Of a stretch of 64,000 bases of DNA, positions 10,651 through 23,232 are shown piece after piece; positions within the stretch are counted from its first letter, which is position 1; each line of letters starts with the position of its first letter. Origin of the DNA: Tenebrio molitor (Eukaryota > Arthropoda > Insecta > Coleoptera > Tenebrionidae); the NCBI RefSeq assembly GCF_963966145.1, contig NC_091049.1, forward strand, positions 16,678,001 to 16,742,000, in the 5' to 3' direction. The notes beneath the pieces are model-generated. The model did no database searches and was not told the origin of the DNA. It worked only from the letters and a program-made list of their open reading frames with translations. A program made the translations under genes and the position numbers.

Positions 10651-13280
10651 CTTCACAGAAACAAAATATTTCCATAGGTAATGCTACTAGAATATTAAAT
10701 GAACACCCGATACATTTAATGTTTTTACAAGAACCATATGCAGCAAAAATTAAAAACAAAAATGAATACAAAATACCTGAGACCGCAAATTTAACAACCG
10801 CATCAGTCAAACATGAATAATTTCTATCGATAATAATCTGCAATAACATAACTTGGATCTAAAGCCAATCTACTTCCCTCAATTCTCGACAAAATACCTG
10901 ACATTAATTCCGATTGAAATTAACAAAACACAAATCTTGTTTGAGTGTTTACTTACCCCCGCAAGCAAATATAATGCCGATAATAACAGAAATTGACAAA
11001 ATTCCAGAATTCATTCTCGGAAAGCGAATAATTATCTGCGGGGACTTTAACTGCCGCTCCAATACCTGGTTCGACAGAATAAATGATTCCAGATCTCCAA
11101 CTATTGAAGAATTTATAACTACAAATAACCTAATTCTAAACATCGTGTCCGCGCTTCTCGCTATAAACATAAACAACTGGAAAACAACAAATGCAACCTC
11201 TTCCGATCATAACTTAATCACATTTGACGTAGGCGGAGACTTTCTACCGGCAGCTCAATCCACACCCGTTTCCAACTTCAAATTGGATCCGAATGCAATA
11301 AAAGATGAAATTCTTCAACCCTGCATCATAGACCTAATCAACAGATTGGACGAAGCTCATCCGACAATCAACTCCCCTCGGGAAATTGAACTCACAACGG
11401 ATGAACTTTACCAAGGAATTGATGACATTCTTAGAACGCACGGAAAAATGCGGAAAAATATGTGGAGAGACCAGACTGGTGGAACAAGGAATTGGTCAGA
11501 TTCAGGAAAATATATCTAGCCAAGAAAAGCCTTTTCTATAGGAATAAATTCAGAGAATACTCCGACCATCTACATGCTGCGATGACAGTGGCAAAAGAGA
11601 AGTTCAAAGCAAAAATGGAAAAACAACGAAAAAGAGCTGGGATAAATTCGCCGAAGATGACTTGTCTCGGGATCCCTGGGGAGTTGTCTACAAGTTAGCC
11701 GCTGAAAAGTTCAAAAGCAGAGGAATTTTACATTCATTCCAAACCGATGAGGGAGAAATTACCAGGGACCATAAAACCACAATGACCTACTTAATAAACA
11801 ACCTTCTACCAGATGATGACCCAACAACAAATGATGAACAGCAAAGAATAAACCATGGAGACTACCGAGCCATAACTGGAGAACCTGGAAGTTACCTACA
11901 GGTCAATGAAGAAGAAGTAAACCACCTCGTGTGGCTGATCAAAAATAAGAAAGCACCGGGACCTGACAATCTGAAAGGGAAAATTCTCAAAAGGTTACAT
12001 CCAACCATAACTCCTCTCCTAGTAAAGATTTTAAATGCATGTTTTAAATTTAGTCATTTCCCGATAAGATGGAAAAAAGGAAAGCTCGTCATACTCCTGA
12101 AGGACCCGAAGGCAAGCCACACAAGCATCAAAAACTACCGTCCAATTACTCTTCTACCGGAACACGGAAAGATCATAGAGGAGATCATAAGAAAAGCAGT
12201 AGAAGCTGAACTAACGCCACTACACTCAAGACATCAGTACGGATTCACCAAGGGACGCTCCACAACTGACGCCCTGGAGAGACTTGTATCGACAGTCAGA
12301 AACGCAAATGAAAAATACGTCGCGACCATCTATTTCGACATCAGGGGCGCTTTCGACAATCTCTGGTGGCCTGCCTTAATCAAAACACTGAAGGCGCTCA
12401 ACATCAAGATCCACTGACAGAAGATCGCCCTTGTGAAGACACAGAAGTACCTCGGGATCATAATCGACAGCAAGATGCAGTTTGAAAGTTACGCAAGCTA
12501 CTCTGCCCGGAAAGCGAGACAGATCACAATGGAATTAACAAACTTCGCCGCGAGAAAATTCGGACAAAATTCAGCAACATCACTGAGGACCATCTACCAT
12601 CGAGCCATTGTACCCATATTGTCGAATGGCAGCAGAATTTGGAAAGACAGACTGCACCTCGAGAAAAACCGCCAATATCTGTCTGCTCAGGCACCAATCA
12701 ACCGAATCCTGAGCTAGAGCTACGCGTCTGTCTCCAAAGAGGCTGCCGCTGTATTAGCCGGCAACCTACCAATGGACTTGGAAATTGAAATAAGAAATTG
12801 TCTGAGCGAAATCAAACACGGGCGAAATGCTACCTTCCTAGGAAAAATCATCACTCCAAACACTTTCGACTCTAGACACCATTGCAAGGAGTACATAAAT
12901 CTTTGTGCGATAGACTGGTGGCAATCCCGATGGGAAGCATCACCCAAAGGCAGAACCACCTTCGAATTCATTCCCGATGTCTATCGACGCCTTGCAGGAC
13001 CGGAAATCAATTTCTCGCATCATAAGACCCAAGTCCTAACTGGACATGGAAACTTTGGAATCCACCAAGAAAGTCTTGGAAAAAGCGAGAATGGACACTG
13101 TCAAAGTTGCCCCAACATTGAGGACGACACGATTCATCGAATTCTGGACTATCCAATTTTCGAGGAGGCCCGGGACAAGTTGCGGGCCAACCTGAATTGG
13201 CCACCAGATCTGACGTTGATACCCTATCCGGAAGACGACATCATCTTCGAAATGTTTGCAAAAAGTGACACGGACTGACC
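10651..13280 (+). pseudogene. R1-like LINE ORF2 pseudogene (endonuclease + RT, catalytic block deleted)
   Basis: Endonuclease/reverse transcriptase of an R1-clade element. Seen in order: endonuclease start HLMFLQEPYAAKI (about 10715); IIICGDFNCRSNTWF (about 11030) and SSDHNLITF (endonuclease active-site blocks); linker PDWWNKELVRFRK; RT entry KKAPGPDNLKGK (about 11950); YRPITLLPEHGKI; YGFTKGRSTTDAL; IYFDIRGAFDNLWWP (RT block with the first catalytic Asp, about 12335). At 12417 the frame stops, and the next homologous residues are QKYLGIIIDSKMQF. About 100 residues with the xADD pair are missing. Tail QVLTGHGNFG with CQSC...H is present. Several frameshifts. The sequence ends near (TTAGG)n. 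Confidence 0.85.
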
Positions 13281-13327
13281 CCAACACCCAAATAGAACAA
13301 TTGTAATTAGAGAAGTCAGGATAGGAC

Positions 13328-13365
13328 AGGTTAGACTAGGTTAGGTTAGGTTAGGTTAGGTTAGG
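13328..13365 (+). repeat. (TTAGG)n telomere-type repeat
   Basis: Five perfect TTAGG units (13341-13365) preceded by degenerate ones. TTAGG is the canonical insect telomere repeat. Here it is interstitial and sits directly before the 5' leader of the R1-like LINE at 13.37 kb and after the ORF2 tail of the preceding element. Confidence 0.8.
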
Positions 13366-13828
13366 ATACTCCTCCAAGGAGCCGTGAGACCTTGTCGTTG
13401 GTGGAGGGGCTTAAGTAACCGGAATGATGCTTGGGGCGATGCCGGCGGAAGCTTCGCGCTCCTGGCAGGGTCACCCATGCCGGCAAGGCTCGAGCGGACC
13501 GGCGAAAAACAAAGGACGGCTCAACCCTCAGGATCCACCACGGAAGTTGTGGCACGGGAACTGGCGAACCCGGGGGAGATCGGAGCTACGGTTGGTCGAA
13601 CGCGGATCAATCGTCACAAACCGTAACCGCGGCTCACACCTCAACAACCCTTGCGAGCGTGACAGGGGTACGTCGTGTGAGGACTCGCGGCCGGGGGGCT
13701 TGCCTTAACCGGCCGGCCCGCCGTAAAAACCTGCCGGGCACCTGGCGCACCCCACAGTATAAATGCCTTCCCCTCGGGATGGGCGTCACCCGACGGGCGA
13801 CCAGCCTTCGTCCCATACTCGTGGGAAC
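13366..13828 (+). promoter_or_regulatory. 5' leader of R1-like LINE B
   Basis: G+C-rich, non-coding segment between the TTAGG run and the first ORF1 methionine codons (ATGATG at 13829). Open frames through it in all phases look like composition artefacts. In non-LTR elements the internal promoter lies in this leader, but no specific promoter motif could be identified. Confidence 0.55.
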
Positions 13829-16034
13829 ATGATGGATAAACAACAAAACACACCCGAAAAAACTGAAGGAAGAATAGAAACGGCGGACTTGATAGACCCG
13901 TTTCTGAGGAGAGACTCTATCTCTCGGACACCGCCAGCTATGTCCAAGGAATCAAGAACAGAAAATACACCAATCATTGTGAACGATGACACACCTGAAG
14001 GTAAAAACACAAAAAATATTCAATCGGATGACAATGAGGATTCCGATAATGACATTAGAAAAAAGACGGGCAAACAACAGCGTCTTACAGAGTTCTACTC
14101 TCTTAACCCGACCTCTGGCGGCAAAGCAGAGAAAAAGGAGGACCTTTCCGAAGATGATGACGAAGAATGGGAATTGAAAACCCCTTCAAGGCATAGCAAA
14201 AAAAGGAAGAAAAAGAACTCGCCAACCGTGTCACAACCCACGGCGGAAATCAGTGCCGCAATGCTGTCTCTACAGACAAAGATTGACAAATTGGCAGACT
14301 TCTGCAAGGCAAATCAAAACGTACACAAAGAGTTGAAAAACTTGGCAAAGGAGATACGGTCTATAAATAGGACCGTAGTAAAAGAGGCGAAAGAGAAAAA
14401 ACTGGACTGGAGGGAGAGAGAAAGTAAATATCTCCAAACTAAACATGATCTGAAGAGAGAGCTCGCAAACCTCAGACGTGACGAGACTGATGAGGAACGA
14501 AAGACGAGGCGGAAACCTAAAACAAAAGAAGCTGAGGTACAAACAGAGGATATGGACGGACCAATGGAATGTAGAGTAAAGACAACAGAGGTCTCTACGC
14601 AAACTGGACAGACCACCAGGGAACAAGTGTGGAAGGCAAGCACGTACGAGGAGTATGCTAGCATTGTCGCCGAAAAATGGGAAGACCCATGTTACACGGT
14701 GACAGAAATCATAGAAGGAAATCCTTTACAGGCAGCAAGAGATACGGATCTGACTGTATGGGTAAAAAAGGGCGACGACATGGAAAAAGGTCTACCGAGA
14801 ATGTTCAAGGAGAGGTACCCAGAGCTTGCTGAACTAGAAGGAAATAGGGTAGCAAGCATAGAAATCTCCGTCAGATACGGGGACAAGGAGAAGTGCACCT
14901 CGGAGAGAGTTATAACACGAATGGAAGAGCGCGACTATTTCAATGACCTGCACCAGCTGCGGCTAGCCATGGTTAGGAAAGGGAGAAAAAAAAGGTGGCC
15001 ATCCCTAAACCGGACATAGGCGGGCTGCAAAGATTTAGGAGGATGGTAGAATGCATTTTCGGACCGCCCGGGCTAGAAGTAAAAATTTACGTACCGCGGA
15101 AGCTGGAAAACGGCAAACCTGAGAACAAACAAACGTACAAGACGGCGGCAGAGAAAGCGAGAAACAAAAACACCGTGCTCATAGTAAATGAAGGAAACAC
15201 GGAATACTCCTAAAAAAAATTAAAGATGGCGTAATAAAGCAGGGCAGTCAGAAACCTGTTAAAACACAAAGAAAGACTAAAGATGGCTCGCTGCTAATTG
15301 AAGTAGAGAAGGGCGAAGAAAACGTCAAATGTCTCGAAAAAATAATCGAGATAGAGACGACAAACGGAAAAGTTAAAAAGTTGGGGCCAGCAGGAATGGT
15401 GGTCCTCCACATCAAAGGAATGGACGAACTTACAAGGGAAAAAGACGTCGAAAAGGCACTGAGTGAGGTGACAGGAAATAAATTAGTGGAGCATATGACG
15501 GTGGGAAAGCTGAGACCCAGTTATGGCGGTACACAGGCGGTGACTGTTTGGGTCCGCAAAGAGCTGGCCCTGCAGCTGCTTAGTAAAAGGAGTGTAAAAA
15601 TTGGGTTAAATAGCTGCACAATCCAAGAAAGGATTGATGTGGAAATCTGTTATAAATGCTGGGGCTACAACCACAAAGCGAAGGACTGCGAACAGACCGA
15701 CAAGAAGAATCGATGCCGCAAGTGCGGCGAAGAGGGACACTTGTCTAAAGCGTGCGCAAATGAAGCATACTGCATCAAATGCAACAGAGCCAGACATGCG
15801 GTCGGCTCAGCGCAGCGCAGGTATTTTAAAGAAGCACTGGCCAACGAAAGAAGAGTGAGAGCAAAGAAGAACCAACAGAATCCAAAAACAACATTTCTGC
15901 AAAACGGAAAAGATGACGAAAGAGATGGGAAAGAGGAAGAAACATCGTCGACCCATAGGAGGTCGGACGGGAAAGGAGACCCTCCAAAAAACGAGGAGGA
16001 GGCGGGCACTTTGGATGCTCGCCAAGAAGAATAG
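13829..16034 (+). pseudogene. R1-like LINE B ORF1 (gag-like), two frameshifts
   Basis: ORF1 of about 730 codons starting MMDKQQNTPEKTEGR. Acidic and lysine-rich N-terminus (SEDDDEEWELKTPSR, then a KKRKKK nuclear-localisation-like run), a probable coiled coil around 14270-14500, then a conserved core with RVITRMEERDYF. Frame shifts near 15000 (to AIPKPDIGGLQRFRR) and near 15210 (to DGSLLIEVEKG). Three zinc knuckles lie at about 15650-15800: CYKCWGYNHKAKDC, CRKCGEEGHLSKAC, and a partial CIKCNRARH. The protein would package element RNA. The two frameshifts are the only breaks, so the copy is fairly young. ORF2 follows after about 150 bp. Confidence 0.85.
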
Positions 16035-16187
16035 GCGTGAATCGACTCAAGGAGGAACGCGACGCCCCGCAGGGCAAAAGGGGCGAGACAACCCCACAAG
16101 GCGATCGCTTTACCGATGTCGGGGGGGGGAGGGCCTTCGGCCCTTCGCCTCAGGGGCGAAGGAGGTGGCGGCCTAGCACAGAAAAAG

Positions 16188-18006
16188 ATGATAAAGCTGC
16201 TACAAACAAACCTGAACCGCAGCAGAGCAGCCCACCAACTACTCCACAAGACCATTCAGGAGGAGGAAATCGACGTGGTCACAATATCGGAGCCTAATAA
16301 GCTCATAGCAACCAAGGAGAGGTGGTACATGGATGCGGAAAAGGACGTCGCGGTAAAAGTCGTCAATAAAGCCTTAAAGGTGACGGGATATAAACCGAGA
16401 AGACACTTCGCAGCCATCGAGATAGGAGACGTCAAGCTGATCAGCTGTTATGCGTCTCCGAACTCGCCGCTGGAGAACTTTGAAGATCTCCTAGAGGAAT
16501 TAGAGTGGGAGATCAGGAATAGCACCGGCGAAAACATTTTGCTAAACGGGGACTTCAATGCGAAGTCCCACGAGTGCAATTCCCCGACTGAATATTCGCG
16601 GGGAAGGACTCTCTCGGAGTGGGTGGCCTCTAACGGACTGGTAGTCCAAAACAAAGGACAAACTCCAACATACGTAAGAGGAGCAAGCGAGTCCTACATA
16701 GACTTGACGCTAACAAGCAGAGCCCTGTCGAGGCGAGTCAGGAACTGGTACGTTAACGCAGAGGAAAACCTGTCGGATCACCAGAACATAATCTTCGCAC
16801 TGGTGCACGGAAGACCTGGCAACGAAAACAAAGCGCGTAGGAGGATCGAGGTGCAAGGATGGAAATACTCCGAAAGCAGGAAACAACAACTGAAGGAAGC
16901 GATACAAGTTGAATTTGAGAAGTTGGATGAGCTAAATGAGAGGAGCGGCTCCGAAGCACTCAAAGCAGCCTGTAGCAACACCCTGCCACCCAAGAGAACG
17001 AAAAGCCGGAGAAAACCGTTATACTGGTGGACGGGCAAGATTGCTGAGCTGAGGAGGAAGTGCTTGGCGTGCAAAAGGAAGCTGACCAGGACAAGAAGAA
17101 AAAATAACGCCGAGAGAGAACCCCTGCTCGGACGATATCTTGACAAATACAAGAAGGCAAAAAGGGCAATCAAGAGGGATATTAAAGCTTCAAAAGAAAA
17201 GGCGTGGAAGATGGTAGTGGAAGTGGTTGAAGGGGACCTGTGGGGAGACGGCTGGAGCATCGTCACCAAGAGGACCGGTATGAGAAGTGCAACCGAGCTG
17301 GACCCGGAAGATAGACTTGATTTAGCCAAGAAGCTGTTCCCGGCTGATCCGGTAACGGTCTGGATTGTCCCTACCGTCGAAAACGTGGAAGAGTTTACGA
17401 TAGATGAGCTTACCAGAGCTGCAGCTAAGATCAAATCAGGAAAGGCCGCAGGCCCGGACGGTATACCGCCCGAAGCCATCAAGCTGGCGGTAGCGACGGA
17501 CCCAGAAAGGATGCTGGAGATCATGAACGGGCTCCTAAGGAGGGGCGAATTTCCAACAGAATGGAAAGCGGCGAGGTTGGTGCTAATACCCAAACCAAAA
17601 CAAGAGTCCCAAGAAGCAGCCTATAGGCCCATCTGCCTCATAAATACGATTTCAAAACTGTACGAAGCGCTCATAGCTATGAGACTAAAAAGAGAGTTGG
17701 AAGAAAAGGGAGGATGGTCAGAGGAACAATACGGCTTCAGGGAAGGGAAAAGCACCGTGGACGCCATGATCAGGGTGAAACAACTCGCCGAGGCAGCAAA
17801 CATAGGAACCTACGGGAAGAGAGGGTCACAATAGATGCGAAAAACGCCTTCAATTCCGCGAACTGGCGATTAATAACCAAAGAATTAGAGAGGAGGAACA
17901 TCTCATCCTACATTATAAGGATAATTATGAAATATCTGCAAGATCGAAAACTGCTCCTGGGCGAAGGGGAAGAAATGGATGTCACGTGCGGGGTTCCGCA
18001 GGGACA
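16188..18006 (+). pseudogene. R1-like LINE B ORF2 (endonuclease + RT), 3' truncated
   Basis: Starts MIKLLQTNLNRSRAAHQLL, a typical R1-clade endonuclease beginning. Active-site blocks: TISEPN, ILLNGDFNAKS (about 16535) and ENLSDHQNIIF (about 16770). Linker PLYWWTGKIAELRRKC. RT blocks: KIKSGKAAGPDGIPPEAIK (about 17420), AARLVLIPKP, YRPICLINTISKLYE, EQYGFREGKSTVDAM; then, after a frameshift near 17815, TIDAKNAFNSANW with the first RT aspartate, and DVTCGVPQG. The open frame spans 550 codons before that frameshift. The element stops at about 18006, immediately before the xADD motif, where an oppositely oriented CR1-like LINE begins. Confidence 0.88.
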
Positions 18007-18009
18007 CAA

Positions 18010-19693
18010 CACGCACAAAGAATTTTCTATCCTTCAGAAAATCAGCTATCCATAACTTGATATTTCCCTTGACACCAATTTGATCTAGTTTATATAAAAG
18101 TTTTTTATGTGAGACACGATCAAAAGCTTTGGCGAAGTCTAAAAACACCACATCAACAGGAATACCTTCGTCTATAGATTTGGTCCAAGAATTAACACAT
18201 GAAAGTAAATTTGTAAGGACCGAACGACCTCTTATGAAACCAAGTTGCTGACTAGGAAGAATGTTCCGTTCCACTACATATTTGGATAGATCTTCACTGA
18301 TAATAGTTTCCATTACTTTGCAAACCACTGAGGTTAAACTGATGGGTCTATAATTTTCTGCACAGAATTTGTCTCCTTTTTTTTTTTTAAATGGGCGGTA
18401 CTGAAGCAATTTTCCAGGCAGACGGAAGTATGTGGTTTTCAAAAGATGTCTGCATGATAAGTTGTAGCGGCTGGCACAGATATCGACACAATTTTTTAAT
18501 AGTAATGTTGTTATACCGTCTGCTCCAGGTGATGATGTTGATTTTAAATTAAAGATGCAGTTTTTAATTTTTTCCTCAGTAAATTGTACATTCTCTATGA
18601 CACTCGAGATTTGCGGAAGCATAACTTCAGGCTGACTATTCACCCGATACCCATGAGGGTCAGTTGTAAACAACCCGGCAAAGTATTTTGCAAAAATATT
18701 CGCTGTTTTGTTATCATCAAAACATAGCGATCCATCATCGTTACGTAACTGCGGTACTGAAACCTTAGTATTCAATGACCGTCTGATGTATTTGTAAATT
18801 TTTTTGGGATCGGTAGAAAGATTCGCCGAAACGGTATTGGAAAAGTGTCATAATCCTGCTGCGCGTGTGATTTTTTAAACTTGTTCCATAACCGTCTTTT
18901 ATGCTTGATTAATTGTAGGAGATCATCGTTAATCCAGGGCTTTCATGAGTTAAACGTAGTATATTTCGTATGGGTGTTGTTCTTAATCTCTGTATTTAAG
19001 AATGTAATAAACTTATTCCACATTTCGTTTGGATCATCGCTTGAGAAGAAATCGCTGGTCCATTGCACTGATTCCAAATCGTTTTTTAATTTGGATTTAA
19101 GTTGGATTGTTGACAGCAGGGTTATATAATCGACTTGACTTACTAATGCGGGATTATTTACCAGAATTAAATTTAACGTTGATGGGTTTTGATTTTGCCT
19201 AAAGCGCGTAGGTTCGGAAACTATTTGACATAAACTTGAGTTAACAAGGGTTTCAACAAAATGATAGGCAGCTGAATTATCAGCATAGTTTTTAATATTT
19301 AAGTAGTCTGTTGAGGACCAGTCTATCGTTGGTATATATCATCTTGCAGCAGGGCCCTAGAGGGTGGTCTATATACGCAGGCGATTGTAAAAGACAGTGT
19401 AGAGAAGCGAGTTCAAGTATCGTAACCTCAGAAGTACTACATCGAAACGTTATAGGTTTAGGTTTGAACTCATTTACAATGTTGGTTTCTATGTATATGG
19501 ATGAACCGCCACCAGCTCTTCCATCACTGCGGTCACTGCGATAAAGGGTGTACCCGTCTAAGTTTACTAAGGAGACGGGAATGCTATTGCTGAGAAATGT
19601 TTCAGTTATTAATAAAAAAGCCGGTTTGTGAAGTTGAACGAATAGTATTAAATCATCAATCTTTGCCATTAACGAAGCTAGGTTTGTGTACAT
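18010..19693 (-). pseudogene. CR1-like LINE C ORF2 (endonuclease + RT), 3' truncated
   Basis: Minus-strand ORF2. The N-terminal endonuclease has FLLITETFLSNSIP and a GYTLYRSDRSD(G) segment. The GDFN region is disrupted and the frame shifts near 19330 to one encoding TDYLNIKNYADNSAAYHF and, later, KPWINDDLLQLIKHKRRLW. The RT frame (18775 downward) has SSPGADGITTLLLK, YRPISLTSVVCKVME, QLGFIRGRSVLTNLL and VVFLDFAKAFDRVSHKKLL, ending at DFLKDRKFFVRV just before the catalytic xADD. The FAKAFDRVSH style of RT block is typical of CR1/Jockey-group elements and distinct from the R1-like copies around it. Its 3' end abuts LINE B. Confidence 0.85.
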
Positions 19694-19721
19694 TAGGGAC
19701 CATTCGACTACTGCAGTTTCT

Positions 19722-20463
19722 ACTTTTTTGACTCGATAAAAGAAGGAATTCCTTTCACATATTTAATGGTTATGTTATCTTCCCCGTTATCACGTCTAAG
19801 TTGCAATTCGGTACGTAAATTCTTTAGGTATTCCAGTTGTTTCGAAGTCTTGTCATCTGAGATTGAGATTGAACGAGGCAGGTCAGAGTTAATAAGCTTA
19901 TTTTTGTTTCTCAGTACTTCCTTAGCGATCATATCATTAGATAAACTGACTTTAAGAGGACGCGTGTTAGATGAGTTTGGTTTGCCGATACAAATAATTT
20001 TCTGGGGAATAGCTTCCGGAGTAATAGCGCTGATAATTTTTCAGATCTCAGCTGCGTCTTTGGTTTGACGTTGTTCAGCGGTGCCGCTCGATTCCGGAAC
20101 ACCGTAGATAATTACATTTTTAGCACGTATCATTCGTTCGACGGCCTCACTTGTGACTTCTTCAAATTCAAGAGACGATAGGTTCACATTTTGCAACTCA
20201 CTAATTTTTTGTTCTATTTTTTGCTCAATGCTAGCAATAATATCTCTTTTAAATGTCTGTAACAATTCATGGATGCTCAATGTTTGTTCAGCTTTGGACG
20301 TGCATTTGCTGCAGTAAATTTTTACATTACGGATCTTTTTTCTTGTTATGCGGTCCTCGGATGTGAGACCTGTGCAAGATACATGTAAACAATTATTGCA
20401 TCCGTCGCAGTTTATTGAAGGAAAACCACCAATAGGCTTGTCACAGTTAGCGCAAGCGCTCAT
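19722..20463 (-). pseudogene. CR1-like LINE C ORF1 with PHD-like finger
   Basis: Minus strand. Starts MSACANCDKPIGGFPSINCD and carries a Cys/His finger (C-x2-C, C-x2-C, H-x2-C, C-x2-C) like the PHD fingers found at the start of CR1-group ORF1 proteins. A coiled-coil-like segment (IEQKIEQKISEL) and the RNA-binding-type core NVIIYGVPESS follow. One stop (20041-20043) interrupts the frame, which then continues unchanged through PQKIICIGKPNS to FIESKK. About 245 codons in total. ORF2 follows about 30 bp downstream on the same strand. Apart from that stop, this ORF is intact. Confidence 0.8.
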
Positions 20464-20755
20464 TTTGACCTTTGCAGCGGGAGAGCTCCCAAAAAATCAA
20501 CTGATAGGAATAATCAAATCACCTTACCTTGCTTGTCGATATTGAACCCGAACCACGTGGGAAAAAAAGAAAGAAAAACAACCTTACGCCAGACTGATAT
20601 TTCAAAACGGCCGTTATACCACCCTGGAGCACGAATCAACTTTATCTCTCTATTACAAGGTCAAAAATTTTTCGCCACTATTAATCACTTGAAATCGCTT
20701 GTTTAAACGAGACGATAGCCGCACACTCCGCACACCTATACATATCATTCCATTC

Positions 20756-21211
20756 CACCTATGGAAATATCACGCAGAACACATCGTCTGACAGACATAT
20801 AACGCGTATGGAAGCGGAGAAGGAGGAGAGGGAGATCTGGAACAGTTGTGCTCCATAATGATCCAGGAGGGAAAGGCGAAAGTGGCGATCCCTAAGCCGG
20901 ACATGGGGGGGTTGACGAGGTTCCGACGGATGGCAGAAGGCGTCTTCAGCCGACACGGACTGAAGATTATCATTTATGTGCCAAGAAAACGAAAGGGCAA
21001 CGAAGAAGGGAAGCAGGAGCTAGGAAAAGAAAAACCAACAGAAAGGCCCCCAAGGAGAAGGAACAATGCCCTTATTGTGTCCGACGTGATTACTCACAGC
21101 TCTTGAAAAAGACAAAGTACAGGGTCATACATGAAGGAAACCAGAAGGCTGTGAGAACGATGAGAAAAACAAGAGAAGGCTCTCTTCTCATCGAGAAAGG
21201 AGACGGGAACG
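20756..21211 (+). pseudogene. R1-like LINE B2 ORF1, first fragment (split by MULE)
   Basis: Corresponds to the middle of ORF1: RVWKRR/ITRMEAEKEE-like start, then VAIPKPDMGGLTRFRRMAEG and IIIYVPRKRKGNEEG, a frameshift near 21100, and TREGSLLIEKGDGN. It aligns block by block with LINE B ORF1 (AIPKPDIGGLQRFRR; DGSLLIEVEKGEEN). The frame is interrupted at 21211 by the MULE and resumes at 26996 with VASIEKIVEIE. Together these match LINE B across the junction. The 5' half of the element is absent. Confidence 0.85.
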
Positions 21212-22440
21212 ACAAGAGTCTAGCGATTAAACCGTGAGGAGCCGACGATTACGCCAGAGTGTTTACGAAACGATCCGAATTCTAACTAAACTCATTCATG
21301 GCGGTTTTGCTGTACTTTCAAAAAATATTTCTTCTCAAAATATAAATAAATATCATTTAAAAGCCTCCTCCAATATAACTACATATTTAATTTTTTAAAT
21401 TTCGATACCCATGTTAACTAACAACGAACATTAAAGCAAAAAGTAAATTACCCATCCAAGCCAAGGCGGGAAATTGAAGATAATCTCGACCGCTTTCTTG
21501 GAAACTGTATAAGCACAAAAAAAGGAGTACAATGCAGAACAGAAATGGGTTAAAGTTATTCAGTTTTCCGCCTTCGATTATTACCGACGATCAGTATCGA
21601 ATGTATTAACTTCTGTGATTTTGTGAAATACTAAGTTCAACAATTTGTTACTTATTAAATTTAAAGGTAGGTACGTTTTCTACATTATTCATTCAAAAAA
21701 TAATTAAAATTAGAATATTTTTCCCGAATAGCTTACAATGGACGATAAAACAACTTACAAATGCTCAGTTTGCGAGAAAATATTATCTAAAAAATCAAAT
21801 TTCCAAAGGCATTATAATAATATACACCAAGAAACAAAGTTACAAGAAATATTTATTTGTCACCATTGCGAAAAACAATTTAAGAGTAAATTTAATTTAA
21901 TCAGACATTTTTCAACATGTAGAAAATTTAGTGAAAGCAGATTCCAAGTGTCCAAAAGAGTTAAATGTGCGTTGTGTAATTATGAAAATTCTCGTCAAAC
22001 ATATCCACAGAGTGTAGGGATTTTAGTAATTTTCACGAATTCGAAAAATGGAAAAATGAAACCGAAAAGTCCAATACTTCTAAATATATTAGATACGCTT
22101 AAAAAAAATCTGAAAGTAAAACTCATTACTATTATCGATGTCATCGTGATGGATTTTTAAAAGTAGTGGGGAAAATATTAGACATCTTAAAATTATGGGT
22201 AGTAATAAAATTAATGGTTTTTGCCCATCCAGAATGGATGTTACTATAAACAATACAGGTGGAGAAATTTCAGCTAAGTTTGTAAAAACTCACGTTGGTC
22301 ATCAAATGGATTTGGGTAAAACTCCATTAACCAAATTGGAAAGAAATAAGCTTGCCACAAAAATTAGCCAGAAAATTCCTTTTGATGACATTATTAACGA
22401 AATCAGGAATACTGTCACAGAAGAAAAAATGGAAAGAATG

Positions 22441-22560
22441 CAATGACGAGAACTACTTATTTACTGATTATAATGAAAAAGAGAAAGAAAAAGGAATTGC
22501 TTTGAAGCAGCTCACAAGTTCTCTTCCTTCCAATGCAAATCTGAGATCTGAACTCGGCAA
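22441..22560 (+). repeat. 120-bp internal duplication, displaced copy
   Basis: 119 of 120 bases are identical to 24114-24233 (difference TCCTTCC versus TCCTTTC). This copy replaces the stretch expected after TVTEEKMERM in the transposase and resumes at IAKLYTLNNS, so it is the displaced one. Confidence 0.85.
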
Positions 22561-22937
22561 CATAGCGAAGTTATATACTTTAAATAATTCTGTGAGACAC
22601 TCTAGTGATTATGTCAGTGTTGAGGCCTGGATCTCAGAAATTCAAGAAAATGTCTGCGATTCTGTAATCAGATTCTACAAGGGACAAGGACAATTAGATA
22701 GTCCATATTGTGAACTACGGACAGAAGATTTTCTTCTAATAATTATGAATGACGCGCAGTTGGAAACTTTAAAAAAATATGGTAGTGACTGTATTTGCAT
22801 TGACAGTACTCACGGATTAAATGCATACAATTTTGAATTAACCACGCTTATGGTTCTAGACGAATTGCGGCAAGGTTTTCCTTGTTTATTTGCATTCAGT
22901 AATCGATCCGACAATGTTGTTTTTAAAATAGTTTTTT

Positions 22938-23232
22938 TTTGTTCGACACTGTCAGAATTTGAGAATTTTCTCCTATGTGAACGGATTTTGATAAATGTCA
23001 CCAATTGTCAAAACGAAACGTCAAGCTAATTTTAAAGATTTTAAGCGATTTGGAGCCTTTAAGGGGCTCGTCGAATAAAAAAACGTTGTATTCAACTCGT
23101 TCTTGTATAAATTGGGCTTTTTTAGCACTCGTGGACCTTTAAAACGCTCGTTTCACTCGCGTTTTAAACTGGCCCACTCGAGCCAAAAAACCCCAATTTA
23201 CACAAGAACTCGTCAAATAAACTACTATTACA
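22938..23232. mobile_element. Foldback repeat family F1, copy 1 (inside MULE-1 transposase)
   Basis: Shares its whole length with 37611-37884. It begins with T-run + GTTCGAC and ends CAAATAAACTACTATTACA; the ends form a weak inverted repeat. The centre holds a longer imperfect palindrome built on AAATTGGGC-TTTTTTAGCACTCG and its complement. It splits the MULE frame between VFKIVFF and TVLRQALGV. No coding capacity. Confidence 0.75.

Noticed and set aside
13384..13846. Several overlapping open frames on both strands
   Set aside because: G+C-rich LINE leader: frames open in all phases because stop codons are rare there; no family motif.
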